A DNA stretch of 7,146 nt from the NCBI GenBank assembly GCA_021372185.1, contig JAJFUY010000325.1:1-7146 (forward strand), given 5' to 3'. This DNA comes from Chlamydiales bacterium. Lineage in GTDB: Bacteria > Chlamydiota > Chlamydiia > Chlamydiales > FEN-1388. Shown piece after piece: positions 1 through 5,124 of the stretch (position 1 is its first letter; each line of letters opens with the position of its first letter). Both the position numbers and the translations under genes were made by a program. Below the pieces are notes generated by a model. That model worked only from the letters and a program-made list of their open reading frames with translations, had not been told where the DNA came from and ran no database searches.

Positions 1-495
1 AGCTTTTTGCAAGTAGGGCGAAATTTCTTTTTTGTTTACTACATCTTTAAAGCTGCCTAGCTTACACGCTATATGAACGGCCCGCGCTAAAATAAACTGC
101 CCATCTAATCCCAATTTTTCACTAAAATCAAGTGCTTCTAATTGGGTTTCATCTCCAAGTAAGTGCCAGCGCTCATCTTGAAACTGCATAATTTTTTTGC
201 CTTTTTGAGACCACAGCAAATCTTGAGACAGTACAGTGTGCTCAAAATAGCCTCTTTCATTTTTTGCAAAAATATTATTAGACACCAAAAAGTTCATAAC
301 GCGCTCTAGTTGGTCTGCATATTTTAGACCTAGCTTTTTAGATAAATCACCAATTGATAATGTATTGCCCAACAACGCTTCTGCCACTTGCAGTTTTGTT
401 ACGGCATATATTGACCGAGAAAGCACAAAGCTCATGCATACGCTAAATGCTTTTTCAAAAAAAACTGTAGATTTGGTGTTTTCCATAACTGTCAT
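1..495 (-). CDS. Partial gene: winged-helix N-terminal domain resembling small-molecule O-methyltransferases (3' end outside window)
   Basis: An open frame of 165 codons runs without a stop from an ATG at 495-493 to the left edge, so the C-terminal part is missing. The start has a good ribosome site (AAGGAG, 507-502) six bases upstream; an in-frame ATG three codons later (MENTKS) is the only close alternative. Residues about 24-90 (LSRSIYAVTKLQVAEALLG, then LSIGDLSKKLGL, then DQLERVMNFLVSNNIF and RGYFEHTVLSQDLL) follow the pattern of the dimerisation/winged-helix domain that precedes the SAM-binding domain in hydroxyneurosporene/acetylserotonin-type O-methyltransferases. No SAM-binding glycine motif has appeared by residue 165, so catalytic function cannot be confirmed; a winged-helix regulator or a degenerate methyltransferase remain possible. 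The gene is divergent from a LysR regulator, the usual arrangement for a LysR target. Confidence 0.6.
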   Translation of the reverse strand, partial: MTVMENTKSTVFFEKAFSVCMSFVLSRSIYAVTKLQVAEALLGNTLSIGDLSKKLGLKYADQLERVMNFLVSNNIFAKNERGYFEHTVLSQDLLWSQKGKKIMQFQDERWHLLGDETQLEALDFSEKLGLDGQFILARAVHIACKLGSFKDVVNKKEISPYLQKA

Positions 496-517
496 AAAAA
501 TCTCCTTTGCTATACCT

Positions 518-546
518 ATTGTCAACTATTGGCCAATTATTGATAA
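518..546 (-). promoter_or_regulatory. Predicted weaker mirror promoter for the leftward gene
   Basis: Because the region is palindromic, the minus strand reads a mirror promoter: -35 TTATCA (546-541) and -10 GACAAT (523-518), 17 bases apart, each 4 of 6 to consensus. Transcription would start near 511, just ahead of the AAGGAG ribosome site. The poorer match compared with the opposite promoter is what one expects of a promoter that needs an activator. This is inference from base matches alone. Confidence 0.35.
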
Positions 547-547
547 T
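519..547 (+). promoter_or_regulatory. Predicted sigma70-type promoter of the LysR gene
   Basis: The -35 is TTGTCA (519-524) and the -10 is GATAAT (542-547), each 5 of 6 to consensus, with a 17-base spacer. Transcription would start near 554, giving a leader of about 32 bases that contains the AAGG ribosome site at 576-579. Both hexamers lie inside the palindrome, so a protein bound there would block this promoter, consistent with autorepression. Confidence 0.55.
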
Positions 548-585
548 AGAGCTAAAAGTAATTAATAATTAACCTAAGGTTATCA

Positions 586-1455
586 ATGTACGATAAGCTG
601 GCCACATTTGTCACAGTGATTGAAGAAGGAAGTTTTGCCAATGCGGCTCGAAAACTGCATATATCAGCCGCCGCCGTGAGTAAACAAATACGTCTATTAG
701 AAGAGGAGTTAAAGATAGAGTTAATGGTCCGTTCAACCAGAAGTCTAAGCTTGACTGATGCCGGGCATCTCTACTTTGAGCAGGCAAAAAAGATTGTGCA
801 AGAGATGCACCAACTTACAGCCCTCAACCAAGAACTGCAGCAAGAGCCCTCAGGCATCTTACACGTTTCAAGCGCGCGATACTTTGGTGAAACATACATA
901 GTACCAAGACTACCAGAGTTTTTAGAAAAGTATCCAAAGCTGACTCTCTCATTAGAGCTTATGGAACGCCTTCCTGATATAGATAGAGAAGATATTGATA
1001 TAGTAATTGGCATGAGCCGCCCACTCTCATTAGATAGCATTCAAAAAACCATAGGCCATACAAAGTATGTGTTTACAGCGTCACCCGCATATCTAAAAAC
1101 ATTTGGCACACCACATCACCCACACGATCTTAAAAATCATCGCTACATCAATCACTCATCTCGTGTCCCCACAAATATTACCTACTTTAAAGACAACCAA
1201 GAGGTATACCTCGAGCCTAGTTTATTGCTCAATGACACAAACGCCATGAAGCAATGCGCATTAAATGGCTTAGGAATAGTAAAGCTACATGAGTATGTAG
1301 TGGCAGACGCAATCAAAGAAGGTACACTCGTAGAAATTCTATCAGCATTTACAGACCCCAAAGAACCAATCTTTGCCGCCTACAAATCTCAAAAACATCT
1401 CCCAACCAAGATCCGCAAATTTTTAGATTTTTTCACCGCAAAGGGAACCGGCTAG
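586..1455 (+). CDS. LysR-family transcriptional regulator (CrgA-like group)
   Basis: The product is a 289-residue cytoplasmic DNA-binding regulator of normal family length. Residues 1-60 form the winged helix-turn-helix (FVTVIEEGSFANAARKL, then ISAAAVSKQIRLLEEEL, then TRSLSLTDAG), followed by a linker helix at about 62-87. The effector-binding domain covers about 89-285. Its ending (ALNGLGIVKLHEYVV, then EGTLVEIL, then KSQKHLPTKIRKFLDFF) and the SPAYLKTFGTPHHPHDL segment are typical of the CrgA-like LysR group. The usual GIA-x-LP segment reads GIVKLH here. The start is supported by AAGG (576-579) six bases upstream. The gene diverges from a methyltransferase-like gene across a shared palindrome and probably controls both. 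Its last 23 bases overlap the 3' end of the convergent ATPase gene. The effector is unknown. Confidence 0.93.
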   Translation: MYDKLATFVTVIEEGSFANAARKLHISAAAVSKQIRLLEEELKIELMVRSTRSLSLTDAGHLYFEQAKKIVQEMHQLTALNQELQQEPSGILHVSSARYFGETYIVPRLPEFLEKYPKLTLSLELMERLPDIDREDIDIVIGMSRPLSLDSIQKTIGHTKYVFTASPAYLKTFGTPHHPHDLKNHRYINHSSRVPTNITYFKDNQEVYLEPSLLLNDTNAMKQCALNGLGIVKLHEYVVADAIKEGTLVEILSAFTDPKEPIFAAYKSQKHLPTKIRKFLDFFTAKGTG

Positions 1456-2758
1456 CCAGATAAATTGGATAGCGCTGCAGAGTGCCATCGTTATTCACTG
1501 CGAGATTTTTTGCGCTAAAGATTACTCGAAAAGGTGGCTTGTAACGGTCCCCAAAGACCTTTAGGCTCTTGGATTTGGTTACCCAGCCGGATTTTACTTC
1601 TATAGGGATGCATGTTCCATCTACATCATACAAAAATTCTAACTCTGCACTTTTTTCATGCCAGCTGAAAAGATTATCCACTCCTGAATAGAGAAACTCT
1701 TGAGCTACAAAATTTTCAGCGAAGTAGCCTTTAAACGTGCCATAATCATATTCATAAATTGTTTTGGGCAGCATTTGGCTCATCTGGCCTAATAGGCCTA
1801 CATCAAATACATAGAGCTTAAACTCATTCTCCTTGGTAAAGGCCATAAGAGGTGTTTGAGCTGTATGAGTGATTGCAACTTTGATAAGCAACCCGCACGC
1901 CTGTAGCCAATCAATGGGGCCTGCAAGGCGAGAATAGCGACTTACACCAGGAATCACATCTTTAAATGAATATTTTTTTGCTGAACCGTCCTGGGACTTA
2001 GCAAGCTGTGATGGAATAGATCTAAATACCCGCTCGATATGCATAGCATTTTCTTTTCCGGAATGCTTTGCAATATCGGCATAATACGCAAGAATGAGCG
2101 CTGACTGTTTTGCACGCACTTCCTGAAAAGCTGTAAGGAGATTGTCCTTAAAGCGGCAAAAGGTTGTAACAACTTCGGGAAGCCCACCAACGATAAAGTA
2201 GAGCTTAAGCTGGTTCCAGAGATGCTCATGGACAAGTTCCGGAATTCTGGATTGAAGTGATAATGGGTGTAAAAATTTTAGAGACCTATCACCTTCACAA
2301 GCAAATAAAAATTCTTCAAAAGACATCGGATAGAGAGTAAGAAAATCTACCTTGCCAACGGGAAATGACACGGGCCCTAAATGAATTCCTAATAAAGAGC
2401 CGGCACTTGCCAGTGCAAGCTGAGGCATTTCCTCTTGAAAGTATTTTAAACTGGTAAGCGCACGTGGACAGGCTTGAATTTCATCAAAGACAACAAGATC
2501 ATTAATAATGTCAATCTTACGATTTTGATGAACCTCTAATTCTTCAATAATTCTGTTTGGGTCTAAGTTCAGAGCAAAAAGACGAGCAAGCTCTTCCTGT
2601 CTTTCAAAGTTAAAATAATGATAGTTTGGAAAATGGTCGCTGCCAAACTGCTGCAAAATAAAGGTTTTTCCAACCTGTCTTGCGCCTTTTACAATAAGAG
2701 GCTTTCGGTCGGGTCTTTTTTTCCAAGCAACAAGCTTTTCTATAAACGTGCGTCTCAT
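1433..2758 (-). CDS. AAA_14 / DUF4143 family ATPase
   Basis: The product has 441 residues and the complete architecture of the AAA_14 plus DUF4143 family. The Walker A is GARQVGKT (25-32), the Walker B is LVVFDEIQ (88-95), and a sensor-like LASAGSLLG lies at 116-124. These are followed by the family-typical SFPVGKV (131-137) and TLYPMSFEEFL (141-151). The C-terminal part holds YFAENFVAQEF (345-355), then AELEFL (371-376) and IPIEVKSG (385-392 region), a layout like the PD-(D/E)XK nuclease fold often seen at the end of DUF4143 proteins. The acidic residue usually written D in the AE-hydrophobic-D motif is E374 here. The cellular role of the family is poorly defined; members often occur singly, as here, and some have been suggested to work with DNA or toxin-antitoxin-like systems. 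The ribosome site GAAGGG (2764-2759) abuts the ATG with no spacer, which is poor. No other in-frame start near the N-terminus fits, and the Walker A position argues for this one. Confidence 0.9.
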   Translation of the reverse strand: MRRTFIEKLVAWKKRPDRKPLIVKGARQVGKTFILQQFGSDHFPNYHYFNFERQEELARLFALNLDPNRIIEELEVHQNRKIDIINDLVVFDEIQACPRALTSLKYFQEEMPQLALASAGSLLGIHLGPVSFPVGKVDFLTLYPMSFEEFLFACEGDRSLKFLHPLSLQSRIPELVHEHLWNQLKLYFIVGGLPEVVTTFCRFKDNLLTAFQEVRAKQSALILAYYADIAKHSGKENAMHIERVFRSIPSQLAKSQDGSAKKYSFKDVIPGVSRYSRLAGPIDWLQACGLLIKVAITHTAQTPLMAFTKENEFKLYVFDVGLLGQMSQMLPKTIYEYDYGTFKGYFAENFVAQEFLYSGVDNLFSWHEKSAELEFLYDVDGTCIPIEVKSGWVTKSKSLKVFGDRYKPPFRVIFSAKNLAVNNDGTLQRYPIYLASRFPLR

Positions 2759-2774
2759 CCCTTCATTTTAGCTT

Positions 2775-2810
2775 TATTGAGCAATTATTCCTAGAAAAAA
2801 TTGCTCAATA
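2775..2810. promoter_or_regulatory. Perfect 12-bp inverted repeat, operator candidate upstream of the ATPase gene
   Basis: Arms TATTGAGCAATT (2775-2786) and AATTGCTCAATA (2799-2810) are exact reverse complements separated by 12 bases. The dyad covers the predicted -10 and transcription start of the ATPase gene, a classic repressor position. Because the start would lie near 2800, inside the right arm, the transcript would not contain the whole hairpin. A DNA operator is therefore more likely than an RNA structure. There is no U-tract to suggest a terminator. Confidence 0.5.
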
Positions 2811-2815
2811 TATCA
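2807..2815 (-). promoter_or_regulatory. Predicted extended -10 promoter of the ATPase gene
   Basis: The minus strand reads TGATATATT (2815-2807): TATATT is 5 of 6 to the -10 consensus and is preceded by TG one base upstream, an extended -10. No good -35 is seen at the expected distance (CACTTT), which extended -10 promoters tolerate. The start would be near 2800, giving a leader of about 42 bases. Confidence 0.4.
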
Positions 2816-2816
2816 T

Positions 2817-2832
2817 TTTTTCGTACGAAAAA
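2817..2832. repeat. 16-bp perfect palindrome centred on CGTACG
   Basis: TTTTTCGTACGAAAAA is its own reverse complement. It lies just upstream of the predicted -10 of the ATPase gene, between the -10 and -35 positions, and 14 bases from the A-tract of the neighbouring terminator. It may be a second protein-binding site at this promoter. The A/T runs at the ends make part of the symmetry cheap, so CGTACG is the informative core. Confidence 0.4.
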
Positions 2833-2845
2833 GTGCTTTTTATAT

Positions 2846-2875
2846 AAAAAACCCGCAAGAGTTTATTCTTGCGGG
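2846..2875 (-). terminator. Intrinsic terminator of the beta-helix protein gene
   Basis: On the minus strand a perfect 9-bp stem CCCGCAAGA / TCTTGCGGG closes a six-base loop and is followed directly by TTTTTT and then ATATA. It begins 12 bases after the stop codon of the beta-helix gene at 2888. On the plus strand the same stem is followed by CTTTTGTTTT, so weak bidirectional action is possible, but no plus-strand gene reads into it. It separates the beta-helix gene from the downstream ATPase gene, making them two transcription units. Confidence 0.88.
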
Positions 2876-2887
2876 CTTTTGTTTTGA

Positions 2888-4963
2888 TTACATTTTTACA
2901 TATGCAGCCATACGTTTTAGACGCGACTTACGGGCTTTATCAGCTTTTGCCTTGAAGGCAGCTTTTGCTTTAGCCTTGGCTGCTGCTGCAACGGGTGGTG
3001 CTGTGCAGGTAGGGTTGTCCATAAAGACGTTATCTAGCACTTCAGCACCTGTTGGGAAGCCAGTTAGTAGTGATCCGCTTACTACTGGCACTGGGCCAAA
3101 GGCGTAGGTAACATCATACGGTGTTACAGCTCCAAACACTTTGTTATTTGAGAATAAGCTTGTGCTTGGATTTGCAGTGTCTACAAAGCCATTGACGGCG
3201 TTTGTGACGTAGTTATTGTTAACAGAATTGCATGAGCTGCCATCTAATAGCACGCCATACTCAACATTAGTGATCGTGTTGTTTTGGTAGATGCTGTTGT
3301 TGTCGCCACTTGAATAGATGCCATAGTTTTCTGATTCGATGGTGCAATTTTGAATTATAGCATTATGAAGTTCTGCGTCAAATACTTCAATCCAGATGCC
3401 TAGGTCAAATCCAGCACCTACATTCTCTTGAATTACACAATTGCTAATAACCACATTTGAGAAATTTGAAAGTAGATAAATACCTTCAATATCACCACCA
3501 TTTGGAGCATCAACCCTATTACCAGCTATATGACAACCAGAAACAGAGGTGCTGTCAAGCGGGCCATTAAGTGAGGTGCTTCCAAAGAGAATCATTCCCG
3601 TTACTGACGCATACGTATTGGGGTCGGAAGTAATGGCTACGTTATTCACACTTGTACACTCTTCAACCGTTAGTCCGAGCATAAAATCAAATTCGTATCC
3701 AGTTGCGCCAACAAAGCCCAGTGATCCGCTCGCTCTATTGCAGTTTGCGCTACAACGACGCCAGATTAGTCCTTCACCTTGTGTCATTGTTTCAGGATCA
3801 AGGAGTGTATTTCTTCCGCTATGATGGAAACCTTCTGAGAAATATTCACTAAAGTTAGTATCTGCTTGGCAATCTTGGATAAGCATCCCCTTATTGCCCG
3901 CTGTAAGACAGCCATATGTTCCAAAGCCGTCGGAATTGGTAGCACCAGTTCCACTGTTTGAATTAAACGTACATTCGGATAATACTAACCCATTAATATT
4001 GTAGCCAGCATTAAACCCTATACCACTCGGTGTGTCACCGATAGCTGAATTTTCGTCAAAATGACAGTTCAGGAAAGTAAAGCTACTAGAAGCCTCGTCA
4101 CCAAAATCAGCACTGCCTTGATACATAGCTCCTACTGCAATCGTAGAGTCTGTGCCCAAAATTGCTGTGCCAAGAGCGGGATTACCCCTCATTCTATTGT
4201 CAACATTACGACAAAAGTAACAACTCTGAGCTGTGATGTCTGATCCTATCCCGAAATAGATACCAACTGGACCATTTTCCTCCGCAAATACATTGGTTAG
4301 TACAGCGGTGTTGACCTGCCCTTGATAGGTATAATACCCTTGCGCTTCAAAAGCTCTACTTTGCCCTAACTGGATACCACCCTGTAAAATTGCCTCCTCA
4401 TCAACATCATCAAAAAATGAAAAGCTTGAGCCATATCCACAGCCTGTAACTTTTAACACAGTATCATCATTGCCAAGGAAGATGTTGGATGTGTCGCCCT
4501 CTACAACAACGCCAAGCTGCGTAAAATCACGTACAGCGCCGTTTATAATTTTGACGGTATTGTGGCCTGTTGTTACGAGAATGCCAGAGCATCGGCCGTG
4601 GCTATTTACCTGTTTTAGCTCATGACCGCTCAAATCAAGCGTCACGTTACTTGCATCGATAATGATTGCCGTTTTATTTCGCTTTTTAGGGCTCCAGTGT
4701 ATGGTGTCAGCAAGGCAGTAATTGCCGGGTTTAGAAATAACCACTGTTTTACTGGCTCTACCGTGATGGCAAAAGTCTTCTTTTGTGATCACGTGGGTCT
4801 TACTGCAGTCAGAGCATGATGAGTCATGATGCGATTTTTTATGAGAATTTTGGTTGGCAGCATACGCATGCTGTTTTGCCCCGTGGGCATGACCAGAAGC
4901 CGGTACAATGCAGGTTGCGGCAATTGCACACAGCAACACTAGATGTCTGTAAATTGAATTCAT
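2888..4963 (-). CDS. Exported right-handed beta-helix repeat protein with basic C-terminal tail
   Basis: The product has 691 residues. Residues 1-26 form a Sec signal peptide: R6, a hydrophobic core at 8-20, and cleavage sites fitting after G24 or A26. No lipobox is seen. Residues 25-67 are rich in His and Cys (C50 and C53 as CxxC, then C65-H66-H67). From about 72 to 650 the chain is a right-handed parallel beta-helix of the NosD/pectate-lyase-like type. It opens with ISKPGNYCLADTI and IIIDASNVTLDLSGHEL and continues as repeats of a strand, then C or N, then a short turn with Asn. A cysteine recurs at the same place in successive repeats (C300, C331, C365, C404, C436, C477, C509, C540). Residues 659-690 are a Lys/Ala/Arg-rich tail. 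No catalytic site could be identified, so a structural, adhesive or glycan-binding surface role is possible but unproven. The start has only a weak AGGT ribosome site, but the signal peptide fixes it. A strong terminator follows. Confidence 0.88.
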   Translation of the reverse strand: MNSIYRHLVLLCAIAATCIVPASGHAHGAKQHAYAANQNSHKKSHHDSSCSDCSKTHVITKEDFCHHGRASKTVVISKPGNYCLADTIHWSPKKRNKTAIIIDASNVTLDLSGHELKQVNSHGRCSGILVTTGHNTVKIINGAVRDFTQLGVVVEGDTSNIFLGNDDTVLKVTGCGYGSSFSFFDDVDEEAILQGGIQLGQSRAFEAQGYYTYQGQVNTAVLTNVFAEENGPVGIYFGIGSDITAQSCYFCRNVDNRMRGNPALGTAILGTDSTIAVGAMYQGSADFGDEASSSFTFLNCHFDENSAIGDTPSGIGFNAGYNINGLVLSECTFNSNSGTGATNSDGFGTYGCLTAGNKGMLIQDCQADTNFSEYFSEGFHHSGRNTLLDPETMTQGEGLIWRRCSANCNRASGSLGFVGATGYEFDFMLGLTVEECTSVNNVAITSDPNTYASVTGMILFGSTSLNGPLDSTSVSGCHIAGNRVDAPNGGDIEGIYLLSNFSNVVISNCVIQENVGAGFDLGIWIEVFDAELHNAIIQNCTIESENYGIYSSGDNNSIYQNNTITNVEYGVLLDGSSCNSVNNNYVTNAVNGFVDTANPSTSLFSNNKVFGAVTPYDVTYAFGPVPVVSGSLLTGFPTGAEVLDNVFMDNPTCTAPPVAAAAKAKAKAAFKAKADKARKSRLKRMAAYVKM

Positions 4964-4995
4964 AACTACCTAAAGGTAAAAGTTTGTAATTGACA

Positions 4996-5013
4996 AACCA
5001 ACCATGGCTGGTT
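4996..5013. repeat. 18-bp near-perfect palindrome in the leader of the beta-helix gene
   Basis: The two 9-base halves AACCAACCA and TGGCTGGTT are reverse complements except for one pair (5001/5008), centred on CCATGG. It lies 33-50 bases upstream of the beta-helix start codon and downstream of its predicted promoter, so it would be transcribed. It could be a small mRNA hairpin or an operator; there is no U-tract in either direction to suggest a terminator. Confidence 0.4.
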
Positions 5014-5038
5014 GTGCATCTTTTTTGCAACAATAATT

Positions 5039-5067
5039 TTTATACCACTCAAGGACTCACTTGAAAA
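5039..5067 (-). promoter_or_regulatory. Possible promoter of the beta-helix gene
   Basis: On the minus strand TTTTCA (5067-5062, 4 of 6) and TATAAA (5044-5039, 5 of 6) are 17 bases apart. The start would be near 5032, with a leader of about 69 bases that includes the 4996-5013 palindrome. Its -35 shares five bases with the -35 of the opposing MoxR promoter. This is moderate evidence in an AT-rich gap. Confidence 0.35.
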
Positions 5068-5088
5068 ATTCCGAGAACGTGCTATAGT
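5061..5088 (+). promoter_or_regulatory. Predicted promoter of the MoxR operon
   Basis: The -35 is TTGAAA (5061-5066) and the -10 is TATAGT (5083-5088, 5 of 6), with a 16-base spacer and an extended TG at 5080-5081 (TGCTATAGT). Transcription would start near 5095. This excludes the in-frame GTG at 5089 as the start of translation, since it would lie upstream of the transcript. Confidence 0.6.
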
Positions 5089-5108
5089 GTGAGCCCTAAA
5101 TTATTTAC

Positions 5109-5112
5109 AGGG
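5109..5112 (+). promoter_or_regulatory. Ribosome binding site deciding the MoxR start
   Basis: AGGG is the only Shine-Dalgarno-like sequence in the leader. It is 6 bases from an in-frame TTG at 5119 and 12 bases from the ATG at 5125, so either codon may start translation, two residues apart. The GTG at 5089 lies upstream of the site and is excluded. Confidence 0.5.
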
Positions 5113-5124
5113 TGTGTATTGATT

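Larger units (their letters stand above)
516..549. promoter_or_regulatory. 34-bp imperfect palindrome, probable LysR operator
   Basis: The left half CTATTGTCAACTATTGG and the reverse complement of the right half, CTATTATCAATAATTGG, agree at 14 of 17 positions, centred between 532 and 533 on TTGGCCAA. It lies midway between the divergent starts at 495 and 586 and covers the best promoter elements on both strands. LysR regulators typically bind such dyads between themselves and a divergent target. A related 8-base half-site, TTATCAAT at 580-587, matches the reverse complement of 539-546 and overlaps the LysR start codon. Binding by this LysR protein is inferred. Confidence 0.65.

Noticed and set aside
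351..360. CAATTGATAA inside the leftward gene as another operator half-site
   Set aside because: Short AT-rich match within coding sequence; easily expected by chance at this base composition.
365..565. Plus-strand 66-codon open frame crossing the divergent promoter
   Set aside because: It lies antisense to the methyltransferase-like gene, has no ribosome site and runs through the palindromic promoter region; the opposite frame has clear domain similarity.
1450..1457. GGCTAGCC palindrome at the LysR stop codon as a terminator
   Set aside because: Only 8 bp with no loop and no U-tract on either strand.
1433..2758. AAA_14 ATPase as part of a new defence or toxin-antitoxin system
   Set aside because: No small partner gene, nuclease gene or mobile-element sign sits beside it; its neighbours are separated by a terminator on one side and converge on the other.
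4622..4819. Open frames antisense to the beta-helix gene (also 3549-3824 and 4061-4243)
   Set aside because: Shadow frames of a gene with strong repeat structure; no start signals or family resemblance.
4839..5033. Minus-strand 64-codon open frame (MLQKRC start) upstream of and overlapping the beta-helix gene
   Set aside because: It shares sequence with the signal peptide region in another frame, crosses the palindrome and leader, and has no recognisable composition or ribosome site.
5089..5124. Upstream GTG start for MoxR giving 12 extra residues
   Set aside because: The GTG overlaps the end of the predicted -10 region and lies before the transcription start and ribosome site; the extra residues are not part of the usual MoxR N-terminus.
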